DNA of 64,000 nt from CAZCDS01 sp964497585. Its GTDB lineage: Bacteria > Desulfobacterota > Desulfomonilia > Desulfomonilales > Desulfomonilaceae. Shown here piece by piece: positions 16,011-24,421 of this stretch (the stretch's first letter is position 1; every line of letters starts with the position of its first letter). The stretch lies in NCBI GenBank assembly GCA_964497585.1, contig CAZCDS010000013.1, positions 58,367 through 122,366 on the forward strand, read 5' to 3'. The notes under the pieces were generated by a model. That model saw only the letters and a program-made list of their open reading frames with translations. It ran no database searches and was not told the DNA's origin. Position numbers and translations under genes: made by a program.

Positions 16011-16879
16011 AGGAGCTTGTCATCATCAGCGGGAAAGGCGGTACGGGCAAGACCTCGTTGACCGCAAGTTTCGGTTACCTGGCAAGGGACAATGTCCTGT
16101 CCGACTGCGACGTGGACGCGGCCGATCTCCATATACTCGCGCAACCTGACATCAGGCATGAGGAAAAATTTTTCGGTGGGCAAAAGGCTCGGATAGACCC
16201 TGAGAAATGCACTGAATGCGGCCTCTGTCGCGAATCATGCAGGTTCGGAGCGATCTCCGCGGAATTTGCCGTGGACCCTTTTTCCTGTGAAGGGTGCGGC
16301 GTCTGTTTCCACCTCTGCCCGGAAGAGGCAGTGGCGATGGACGAGAGCCTCAACGGTCATTGGTTCATCTCGGACACGCGTTTGGGCCCGATGGTTCATG
16401 CGGCCCTCTCCCCGGGAGAGGAGAACTCCGGCAAGCTCGTGGCTCTGGTGAGGAACCAGGCCAGAGTGCTGGCGAACACCTTAGGGAGGCGCCTTATCAT
16501 TTCCGACGGTGCGCCCGGAGTGGGGTGTCCGGTCATTTCGTCGGTCACGGGCGCGGATCACGTGGTCGTGGTGACAGAACCGAGCTTGTCGGGCCTTCAC
16601 GACACACAAAGAGCCGTTGAACTTGTCCGAGGATTCAAAATCCCGGTTTCCGTCATAATCAACAAGTGGGACATCAACCCGGACGTCGCGGCGCGGGTCG
16701 AGGAGTTCTGTGAAAGAACCGAAGTGCCTTCGCTGGGCCGCATTCCCTATGACGTGTCTGTTATCAAGGCCATGGTTCGGAGGCGAACCCCGGTTGAGGA
16801 CGGGCAAAACGCTGTTGAACAATCTATTCGCGACATCTGGGCGACGATCGAGTCAACGATACTCTCGCAGGGAGACTGA
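16007..16879 (+). CDS. MinD/Mrp-type P-loop ATPase with inserted two-[4Fe-4S] ferredoxin domain (second)
   Basis: 290 residues, a paralogue of the gene before it: ISGKGGTGKTSLTAS, CDVDAADLHIL, then CTECGLCRESC and CEGCGVCFHLC, then ISDGAPGVGCPVISSVTGAD, VVTEPSLSGLHDTQRAVEL and SVIINKWDIN. The start overlaps the previous stop by 4 bases, so translation is coupled and the two proteins may form a heterodimer, as MinD-type ATPases dimerise on ATP. It is the last gene of the operon. Confidence 0.92.
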   Translation: MKELVIISGKGGTGKTSLTASFGYLARDNVLSDCDVDAADLHILAQPDIRHEEKFFGGQKARIDPEKCTECGLCRESCRFGAISAEFAVDPFSCEGCGVCFHLCPEEAVAMDESLNGHWFISDTRLGPMVHAALSPGEENSGKLVALVRNQARVLANTLGRRLIISDGAPGVGCPVISSVTGADHVVVVTEPSLSGLHDTQRAVELVRGFKIPVSVIINKWDINPDVAARVEEFCERTEVPSLGRIPYDVSVIKAMVRRRTPVEDGQNAVEQSIRDIWATIESTILSQGD

Positions 16880-17574
16880 TCGCCAGGGCTTAGGGCGTGC
16901 CTGTTCCTGGGGAAAGAGCGCTCTCCCGAGTGAAAGATCCTCCCGAGTAGTCCACGGAGAAGCTTCAAAGCAATCAAAGAGATACGTAATTCCCACCAGG
17001 AAACCTTCCCGCTGGATTTTGCAAGATAGGGTGCCACAATTGGACCTCTCCGAACGTGGGCTCTGACGAATGCCGGGGTTCGAGCCTCTCGGCACGTTGT
17101 CTACGTCCGCCTCGGCCAACATGCTGATTCGGCACATCCTTCCAAAGAAATCACGGAACTCTCGAAGCCGGACGCCTGATGGACCGCCGTCCCGCCGCGG
17201 CCTTCTTCGCTTTATCAACGGATGCGGCTGAGGGACGTTGAATCGCGCGTAATGCGTGGGTGTATCCCCATTCGACTAGCTTCAAGGCTGATCCGGCTTC
17301 GCGAGACAGCGGAGATGGAGAAGTGCGGGCCAACGCAGGATAACGCTTGCATTGGGAGCTGCCGATAAGTAAAATACCCGAATCTGCGCCTGCCCCCCCC
17401 CTGTCGGAGCGGGCGCTTTTTCAGAAGCCTCGCTGGGGTCCGTGGCCCTGAAATCCTCTCTCCTCTCGACCGCGGACACAGTCGGCTGCTAGATCCGAGA
17501 TTAGATCTGGAAAGAGTTTTTTTTAAACAAAACTGGGACTGTTCCGGTTCCCAATCACCAGACAGGAGGGTCTA
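16880..17574. other. Long intergenic stretch before trpB2
   Basis: About 700 bases. I find no convincing gene or relic. There is a T-run (TTTTTTTT) near 17517-17524 and the ribosome site AGGAGGG just before 17575. A TTCGAGCC string near 17085 resembles a tRNA T-loop, but no cloverleaf can be drawn. Confidence 0.3.
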
Positions 17575-18954
17575 ATGGCAACGAAGGTTTTTCTGCACGA
17601 AGACGACATGCCCCGCCAGTGGTACAACATCGCCGCGGACATGCCCAACCCCATGCAACCGCCCCTGCATCCGGGAACCGGACAACCTGTCGGTCCTGAC
17701 GATTTGGCACCGGTTTTCCCCATGAACCTCATCGAGCAGGAGGTCGCCCAGGAAAGGTGGATCGACATTCCCGACGAGGTCATGGACCGTTACGTCCTTT
17801 GGCGCCCATCGCCGCTGTACAGGGCCGAGAAGCTGGAGAAGCTCCTCAATTGCCCGGTCAAGATCTATTACAAGAACGAAGGCGTGAGCCCTGCGGGAAG
17901 TCATAAGCCGAACACGGCTATCCCACAGGCGTATTACAACAAGGTCTTCGGAACGAAGAGGATCTCGACGGAGACCGGAGCGGGTCAGTGGGGGAGCGCG
18001 CTGAGCTTTGCGTGCAGTCAGTACGGACTTGAGTGCAAGGTCTACATGGTCCGGGTCAGCTATGACCAGAAGCCGTACCGAAGACTCATGATGAACACCT
18101 GGGGCGCTACGTGCGTTCCGAGCCCGAGCACGGATACCGAAGCGGGCAAGAAGATCCTTCAAGGGGATCCCAACTCGCCGGGCAGCCTTGGAATAGCCAT
18201 CAGTGAGGCCGTGGAAGACGCGGTAACCAGCGAGGCCCACGGGCGACCACTGACTAAGTATTCGCTGGGCAGCGTGCTCAATCATGTGCTACTCCATCAG
18301 ACGATCGTCGGACAGGAAGCCCAGAAGCAGTTCAAAATGGTGGGAGATTACCCGGATATCGTGATCGGCTGCGCTGGCGGCGGGAGCAACTTCGCAGGGT
18401 GCGCGTTCCCGTTCATTGGCGACAAGATTGCGGGCAAGGATATACGGATCATCGCGGTAGAGCCCAACTCGTGCCCCACCATGACACAGGGGCCCTTCGC
18501 GTACGATTTCGGTGACACGGTACAGATGACTCCGCTCCTCCCCATGCACACGCTCGGCCACGATTTCGTTCCCGCGCCGATTCACGCGGGCGGGCTCCGG
18601 TACCACGGAATGGCCCCTCTCGTAAGCCAACTGGTGATGGACCAAATCATTGAGCCGCTGGCCATCAACCAGCTCGAGACCTTCGCTGCAGGAGTGGACT
18701 GGGCGCGCAGTGAAGGATTCATCTCTGCTCCGGAGACCAACCACGCGTTGGCCGCGGTCATCCGAGAGGCCAAGAGAGCCAAGGGAGAAGGCAAGGAAAA
18801 GGTTATCCTGGTCAACTGGAGCGGACACGGCCTCATAGACCTCGCCGCGTACGACGCCTACTTCCAGGGTAAACTTTCGGACTACGAGCTGCCCAGAGAA
18901 GAGATTGACCGGGCGCTCGCGGCTATCGAAGGACTGCCAAAACCCAAGCTGTAA
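17575..18954 (+). CDS. trpB2: TrpB-like PLP enzyme (TrpB2 type tryptophan synthase beta)
   Basis: 459 residues, the length of the TrpB2 subgroup (classical TrpB is about 400). The enzyme condenses indole with serine, using pyridoxal phosphate. The PLP lysine lies in AGSHKPNTA (Lys111), the phosphate-binding loop is CAGGGSNFAG, and SWGSALSF-like ETGAGQWGSALSF covers the catalytic Glu region. No trpA or other trp gene is adjacent, as usual for TrpB2, which may salvage indole or act on phosphoserine-like substrates. A strong ribosome site (AGGAGGG) precedes the ATG, and a strong terminator follows. Confidence 0.92.
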   Translation: MATKVFLHEDDMPRQWYNIAADMPNPMQPPLHPGTGQPVGPDDLAPVFPMNLIEQEVAQERWIDIPDEVMDRYVLWRPSPLYRAEKLEKLLNCPVKIYYKNEGVSPAGSHKPNTAIPQAYYNKVFGTKRISTETGAGQWGSALSFACSQYGLECKVYMVRVSYDQKPYRRLMMNTWGATCVPSPSTDTEAGKKILQGDPNSPGSLGIAISEAVEDAVTSEAHGRPLTKYSLGSVLNHVLLHQTIVGQEAQKQFKMVGDYPDIVIGCAGGGSNFAGCAFPFIGDKIAGKDIRIIAVEPNSCPTMTQGPFAYDFGDTVQMTPLLPMHTLGHDFVPAPIHAGGLRYHGMAPLVSQLVMDQIIEPLAINQLETFAAGVDWARSEGFISAPETNHALAAVIREAKRAKGEGKEKVILVNWSGHGLIDLAAYDAYFQGKLSDYELPREEIDRALAAIEGLPKPKL

Positions 18955-19032
18955 AAACGCTGGATGGATACTCCGGCTACCACCATGGTGAAGCTTTTCA
19001 GGCCGCTTCGGTGAGACGGATACCCTGAGTGA

Positions 19033-19084
19033 GGGGCTCGGTTGTCGGTTGATTTCAACATCAACCGGCACGAGCCCCTTTTTT
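19033..19084 (+). terminator. Rho-independent terminator after trpB2
   Basis: GGGGCTCG (19033-19040) pairs with CGAGCCCC (19071-19078), enclosing a second perfect stem CGGTTGAT / ATCAACCG, and is followed at once by TTTTTT. It lies about 80 bases after the stop codon. It is the clearest intrinsic terminator in the window. Confidence 0.9.
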
Positions 19085-19245
19085 GTGGACCGCTATTCGG
19101 AAAAGCGCGCGTCAGCCTGATGCCAATGCGCTTTGGAGCGCGGGATACCATTTCCCGAAAAAACCGGTGACCCGGCTGCCCACACAGAAGCACTGACCAC
19201 GCGTCCGCGTTCACTTGCGTGCATTTTGGCGCAGAAGGAGGGCGG

Positions 19246-19469
19246 CTACTCGCCCCCCTTTCTTGGGGATTCCCGACGAGACTGAATCCATCCCTTACGC
19301 GCGTCGAAGAAATACGTCCTGGCCATCATTCCGTATGCTCGGGCGGAGCCCGGATCGAGTTCGATGACCATCTCGAGTAGCTGTCGTGCCTTGACTTGGA
19401 TTCCTTCGTTTTCCGCTCAATGAGCGCGCGGGCGTGTTGAAACAGTTGAGCAGTATCACGGTCGGCCCG
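19246..19469 (-). pseudogene. Relic of a TPR protein (adenylate-cyclase-associated type)
   Basis: Two overlapping minus-strand frames together read like a tetratricopeptide segment. The first gives RADRDTAQLFQHARALIERK, the second ARQLLEMVIELDPGSARAY then GMMARTYFFDARKGW, the pattern of TPRs found behind class III adenylate cyclase domains. The two parts are in different frames and bounded by stops, and no cyclase domain is left nearby. The rest of the gap 18955-19798 holds the trpB2 terminator and a small hairpin near 19241-19256 but no gene. Confidence 0.45.
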
Positions 19470-19798
19470 GCCCCTGGACCTGCCTGCGGCGGTGTGGTAG
19501 AGTACGAAAGCTCTGTGGGCTCAAGTCGGCGAAACGGCTCGGAAGGGAGATACTCTATCATTTCGCTCCCGAGAAGAGGTTCGTCCACGGAGTGCATCGA
19601 GTGATTCGGCATGACCGACATGGATTCATCCCGAGCTCCACAATGGGTGTCGGCCGCCCGCCAAAGCCCGCTGATCTGAGTCGGGATGTTCAGAACCATC
19701 GAATCCTCGAGCGAGTCTCCCTATGATGATTGATTGGACCGCGATCGGGGTCTTCTGTTGATTGGCATTCTCCGGCTTCGGCCGCGGAGAGTTCCTCC

Positions 19799-21400
19799 AT
19801 GCGAACCGAATCAGCCATTTCTCAGCCGGCCGGGCAATGGGAAGCGGAAGCCGGTTTACACCCGGAGGTTCCCTTTCCTGTAAGCCCCGCCTCCTTTGTC
19901 CGGTGGCTTCACGACAGCCGCGGGGAAATCATTGAGGAGTGGGTCGATCGTCTCAACGTACTCTCTGAGTCATACCGGGGGCGTCCCCGACAGGAGCTGC
20001 TCGGAACGGTAACCGAGGCTTTCGCGGCCAACCTGGAAGCGATCGAATCAGGGCGTCTGGCACGAATGGAGCGGTTCATTGACTACATCACCGAAAAACG
20101 GCTCAAGGCGGGATTCAGACTCTCGGAAGTGCAAAAGGCCTTTGAGCTGTTCCGATTCACTGTGGTCAGGCGGCTGAAGGATCAAGGGCTGCACGATCTG
20201 CTGGCAAGGTCATCGGACGCACTCAACGCGGGGCTTTCCTACACAATCCACCGTTTCTCCGACCATTTTCAGCACATGCACCACAGAGCCATTCTCCAGC
20301 ACGCCCAGAACCTGGAAAAGGTGATAGAGGAGCGCACGTCCGAGCTGGCCGAAAGCGAACGCCGGTACAAGACGCTGGTTGAGGAGATCAACGACGGATA
20401 CTTCGTGATAAAGGATGAGAGGATCATCTTTGCCAACCAGTGTTTCTGCCGTATGCACGGAAAGGACCTGAACGAAATACTCGGCAGGCCCTTCCTCGAC
20501 TTCGTGGCGCCGGATTGTCGAGATCGGGTTTTCGAGGCGTACAAGCATTCTGTCAATCTCAGGCCAGCAGCGGGTCAGTTGGAATACACTCGGAAAGGAT
20601 GCCACCCAGATCAGGCAGCCACCGAGATCAAATCCAGGGTTGTGGATCTCGGTCAGGGTCCGGTCATGATCGGCATCTGTCGCGATATCAGCGCCCGGGT
20701 AGCAATGGAGTCCAAGGTGAGGGAGCATGAGCGAATGGCCTACGTGGGCCACCTTTCCGCGTCTTTGTCACACGAGATCAGGAACCCCCTCTCCTCACTG
20801 AAGATGAATCTGCAGATCCTCTCCAGGCGGCTCGACCTGGACGGTTTTGACCGGCGCCGGCTGGAGATAACCGTCAACGAAGTATCGCGGCTCGAAGATA
20901 TCCTGCGCCAGTTGCTCGATGCAGCTCGCCCCCATGACCTCAGCCCTGCTCCCATGTCGTTGTCGGATCTGGCTCAGGGATGCGTGGATCTGTTGGAACC
21001 GGAGGCCGCCAAAAAGAGGTTGGAGATCGTGCAACGACACCCCAAGAATTTCCCCCTCGCGCGGTTGGACGCGGGTAAGCTCGAACAGGCTGTAATCAAT
21101 CTCTTGCTCAATGCGATTGAGGCTTCCCCCGAGAGAGACTGCGTGACGGTCTGGACCAAGACCTCACGAGGAAAGGAACATCGCCTCCTGGAACTGGGTG
21201 TGCGGGATAACGGTCCGGGAATCGACTCGAGACAAAAGCTTCACCTTTTTGACCCGTTCTACACGAGCAAGACCAAAGGTACCGGCCTGGGCCTGAGCAA
21301 TGTCAAGCGTATCGTGGAGGCCCACTCGGGATGGGTCGAGGTACGGAGCCGCAAGGGTCGCGGCGCCACCTTTGTGTTGAGGTTGCCATGTCAACCATGA
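19799..21400 (+). CDS. Sensor histidine kinase with RsbRD-like N-terminus and PAS domain
   Basis: 533 residues, no membrane helix, so a cytoplasmic sensor. Residues about 30-180 resemble the RsbRD_N sensory domain (WLHDSRGEIIEEWVDRLNVL, TEKRLKAGFRLSEVQKAFEL). A coiled coil leads into a PAS domain (about 205-325), then HisKA with the phospho-acceptor in SASLSHEIRNPLSSLKMNL and a HATPase_c domain (NLLLNAIEASP, VRDNGPGID, FYTSKTKGTGLGLSNVKRIV). I chose ATG 19799 because GGAGAG precedes it; a TTG at 19730 is possible. It overlaps the response regulator gene, so the two form a pair. Confidence 0.9.
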   Translation: MRTESAISQPAGQWEAEAGLHPEVPFPVSPASFVRWLHDSRGEIIEEWVDRLNVLSESYRGRPRQELLGTVTEAFAANLEAIESGRLARMERFIDYITEKRLKAGFRLSEVQKAFELFRFTVVRRLKDQGLHDLLARSSDALNAGLSYTIHRFSDHFQHMHHRAILQHAQNLEKVIEERTSELAESERRYKTLVEEINDGYFVIKDERIIFANQCFCRMHGKDLNEILGRPFLDFVAPDCRDRVFEAYKHSVNLRPAAGQLEYTRKGCHPDQAATEIKSRVVDLGQGPVMIGICRDISARVAMESKVREHERMAYVGHLSASLSHEIRNPLSSLKMNLQILSRRLDLDGFDRRRLEITVNEVSRLEDILRQLLDAARPHDLSPAPMSLSDLAQGCVDLLEPEAAKKRLEIVQRHPKNFPLARLDAGKLEQAVINLLLNAIEASPERDCVTVWTKTSRGKEHRLLELGVRDNGPGIDSRQKLHLFDPFYTSKTKGTGLGLSNVKRIVEAHSGWVEVRSRKGRGATFVLRLPCQP

Positions 21401-22740
21401 AGAGAGTGCTTGTCATCGACGACGAGCCCTCCATTCGGGAATCCCTGGAGATGTTTCTCAGAGAGAAAGGGCTCTCCGTTCGTACCGCGGCAACCGGTGC
21501 GGAGGGGCTGGACGGATGGCGCAGGCACAATCCCGAGGTTATCATACTGGACATCAAGCTCCCCGATGCATCCGGCCTGGATATTCTCAAGGAGATCACA
21601 TCAAATGATCCTGACGTCAAAGTGATAATGATCACTGCGTACCACGACATGGAATCGACCATAGAAGCAATGCGGCGTGGGGCATACGAATACATCCACA
21701 AACCTCTTGACGTGGACGAACTGGATGACGTGGTTGCAAGCGCTCGACACATCGCGGCGGAATCGAGGTCCAGGCCTTCCCTGGAATGCACCGATCGGCA
21801 GGGCCAATCAGGATACCGCATCATAGGACAGACCCCTGCAATGAGGTCCATATTCAAGACCATCGGTTTGCTTTCTCGAAGCAGAGCGACCGTCCTTATC
21901 GAAGGCGAGACCGGCACAGGCAAGGATCTGATAGCCAGAGTCATCCATCAATCCTCCGACCTGCGCGATCAGCCGTACGTCACGGTGGACTGCACGACGC
22001 TTGTGGAGAATCTCCTGGAATCGGAACTCTTCGGCCACGAGCGCGGAGCGTTCACCGGTGCGGTCGAATCAAAGAAGGGACGACTTGAGCTGGCGGGGAA
22101 AGGAACGATCTTCTTCGATGAAGTGGGAGATTTGCCCCTGTCGGTCCAGGCCAAGCTTCTTCGCTTTCTCGAGTACCGGGAATTCACGCCGGTGGGAGGA
22201 ACACGGACCTATCGATCCCAGGCGCGGATCATCGCCGCGACCAACCGCAATCTGACAGAAATGACCCAGAACGGGCGCTTCCGCGAGGATCTGTTATTCA
22301 GACTCAAGGTTATCAGCCTACGCGTGCCCCCTCTGCGCGAACGAATCGAGGATCTGCCGGATATGGTACGGTTCTTCCTGGCGGACATCAATCGGGAGCT
22401 GCAAACCCATGTTACCCGCCTGGAGACAGGGGTCATGCGCGCGCTGGAAGCTTACCGGTGGCCGGGGAACGTGCGTGAACTCAAGAATGTCCTGACGAAG
22501 GCCGTTCTGGAATCGAGAGGTTCCGTGCTCCTCGCCAATGCGGTGAAGACTGCACTCGTCGACTCGGCTGAGGATACGCCTGATACGATGGAGCTGCGTA
22601 CCCTCGATGAGATCGAAAGGGAACACATACTCAAATGCTTTGCGGAGACAGGCGGAAACCTGTCCGCGGCAGCCAGAGCTCTTGGGTTGTCCCGGCCCAC
22701 CCTGCGCAAGCGTCTGAAGCTTTATGGTCTTTCTCGGTAA
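21388..22740 (+). CDS. Sigma-54-dependent response regulator, NtrC family
   Basis: 450 residues with all three modules. The receiver domain has DD at 11-12, the phospho-acceptor Asp55 in IILDIKLPDASG and Lys in HKPLDVDEL. The AAA+ domain has Walker A GETGTGKDL, the sigma-54 contact loop GAFTGA and FFDEVGDLPLSVQAKLLR. The Fis-type helix-turn-helix is GGNLSAAARALGLSRPTLRK. ATG 21388 lies inside the kinase gene (13-base overlap). It is the only sigma-54 activator in the window and hence a candidate activator for the promoter at 13032, though it lies about 8 kb away. Confidence 0.95.
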   Translation: MSTMKRVLVIDDEPSIRESLEMFLREKGLSVRTAATGAEGLDGWRRHNPEVIILDIKLPDASGLDILKEITSNDPDVKVIMITAYHDMESTIEAMRRGAYEYIHKPLDVDELDDVVASARHIAAESRSRPSLECTDRQGQSGYRIIGQTPAMRSIFKTIGLLSRSRATVLIEGETGTGKDLIARVIHQSSDLRDQPYVTVDCTTLVENLLESELFGHERGAFTGAVESKKGRLELAGKGTIFFDEVGDLPLSVQAKLLRFLEYREFTPVGGTRTYRSQARIIAATNRNLTEMTQNGRFREDLLFRLKVISLRVPPLRERIEDLPDMVRFFLADINRELQTHVTRLETGVMRALEAYRWPGNVRELKNVLTKAVLESRGSVLLANAVKTALVDSAEDTPDTMELRTLDEIEREHILKCFAETGGNLSAAARALGLSRPTLRKRLKLYGLSR

Positions 22741-22791
22741 CGATTCACACTACTGGGTTTTCAAGGACATGACTTTGAGAGCTCATTGGCA

Positions 22792-23910
22792 TCAATCACA
22801 ACAGACTTCGTCCAAGCGCGTGTATTCCCTTCCGAGGGACCTCGCGACGTTCTCGTAGGTTATCTCGCCCTTATACAGATTGACGCCCCTGGCGAGTGCA
22901 GGGTCGCCGAGTACAGCGTCCGCGGTCCCTTGATTCGCCAATTTCAACGCGTACGGCAGCGTCACATTGGTGAGCGCGAAGGTCGCTGTTCGCGCAACCA
23001 CCCCCGGCATGTTGGGAACCCCGTAGTGCAGGACTTCATCCACAGTGAAGGTGGGGTGCTTGTGAGAGGTGACTTCAGAGGTCTCCACGCACCCACCCTG
23101 GTCGATGGCCACGTCCACGATCACCGTACCGGGTTTCATTTGACGAACCATCTCCCTGTCCACGAGCTGCGGAGCGCGTGCGCCGGGAATGAGTACGGAG
23201 CCGATGACAAGATGCGAGTTGATTACCGAATTGAAGATATTGTCATAATTTGACATCATCGTCGTAATCCGACTGCCGAAGATGTCGTCCATGTAGGCCA
23301 GGCACTGAAGGTTAATATCAATGAGGTGAACCTCGGCTCCCAGGCCCATGGCTATTTTCGTGGCCGCGCGTCCCACGGTTCCCGCGCCGATCACAGTTAT
23401 TCTGCCGCGGCTCACCCCAGGAACGCCGCCGAGGAGCACTCCTCTGCCGCCCTGCGTCTTCTCGAGAAAGTGGGCACCGATCTGCACGGCCATGCGACCC
23501 GCGACCTCGCTCATGGGAATGAGTAATGGCAGTGAACCGTCCTCCAGTTGGATGGTCTCGTAAGCGATGGCGATCACCTTTCGCCTGACCAACGCCTCGG
23601 TCAGCTCCGGCGAGGGCGCGAGGTGGAGGTAGCCATAGAGGATCTGCCCCTCTCGGAGCAGTTCATATTCGGACGGCTGGGGCTCTTTTACCTTCATGAC
23701 CATCTCGGCCTCGCCATACACATCGGCTACGCTTTCCACTATGGCCGCGCCGGCCTGAGCGTATTCTTCATCCGAGATCCAGCACCCCATGCCGGCTTCT
23801 TTTTCGATCAGCACTCTGTGGCCGGCTGCGGTTAGCACTCTGACTCCGGAGGGCACGATACCGGCCCGGTACTCTTCCTCTTTGATCTCCTTGGGAATTC
23901 CGATGATCAT
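22792..23910 (-). CDS. ald: Alanine dehydrogenase
   Basis: 372 residues, the normal length. It interconverts L-alanine with pyruvate and ammonia using NAD. Clear motifs are MIIGIPKEIKEEEYRAGIVP, VKVKEPQPSEY, the catalytic region YGYLHLAPSPELT, the NAD-binding VIGAGTVGRAATKIAMGLGA and DVAIDQGGCVETSEVTSH, and YGVPNMPGVVARTAT near the end. The open frame runs 81 codons further upstream, but the start at 23910 is preceded by AAGGTGG and gives the family N-terminus. It converges with the response regulator gene; only 51 bases separate their ends. Confidence 0.95.
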   Translation of the reverse strand: MIIGIPKEIKEEEYRAGIVPSGVRVLTAAGHRVLIEKEAGMGCWISDEEYAQAGAAIVESVADVYGEAEMVMKVKEPQPSEYELLREGQILYGYLHLAPSPELTEALVRRKVIAIAYETIQLEDGSLPLLIPMSEVAGRMAVQIGAHFLEKTQGGRGVLLGGVPGVSRGRITVIGAGTVGRAATKIAMGLGAEVHLIDINLQCLAYMDDIFGSRITTMMSNYDNIFNSVINSHLVIGSVLIPGARAPQLVDREMVRQMKPGTVIVDVAIDQGGCVETSEVTSHKHPTFTVDEVLHYGVPNMPGVVARTATFALTNVTLPYALKLANQGTADAVLGDPALARGVNLYKGEITYENVARSLGREYTRLDEVCCD

Positions 23911-24421
23911 GGCTGCCACCTTCAGACTGAGATTCCGATCGAGGTGCCGTGGACTATGGCATTTGCCACGAATAAAGTCCGAAACTCGCCTCGACGCTTC
24001 GCCCGGATCTCCCCGCACCAACATGCTACGGAGAGATTCGAAGCGTTGTCGGGTCACCGGGATACGAAGCTTCGCCCCTGCGGCAATCTGTGATTGCTTT
24101 GGAAACGCGCGCGACGTTGGCAGCCATTCTAGCCTATCGTATCTCCCGGGCACAGCAGTTTTCTCCGCCCGCGGCCTTCGCGGGCCGCCTGACGAGTAAG
24201 CTGTGCTGCAATTCCTTCGACGGGGCGGCCTCTGGTACGGCTTTCGAGCAGCGCGGCCGGTGTGTTACAATATCAATCATCAGGACGTCTTGCTCTGGAA
24301 TCCGAAGAATGAAGCACGGTCGGCTCCCGACATTCTGCAGAATGTTGGCGGTTGGGCTGTGTTATTCGGGAGGATCCCCACACTTTCCCGACGAGCCTGA
24401 CAGAGCCGAGGAACAGGGGAG
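23911..24421. other. Divergent intergenic region between ald and the DUF3592 gene
   Basis: About 510 bases serving as the upstream region of both genes. I see no clear promoter, relic or hairpin. A palindrome ATTCTGCAGAAT lies near 24332-24343, about 80 bases before the plus-strand gene. Confidence 0.3.

Noticed and set aside
17080..17105. GGGGTTCGAGCC resembling a tRNA T-loop
   Set aside because: The flanking bases do not form the 5-base T-stem and no cloverleaf is possible.
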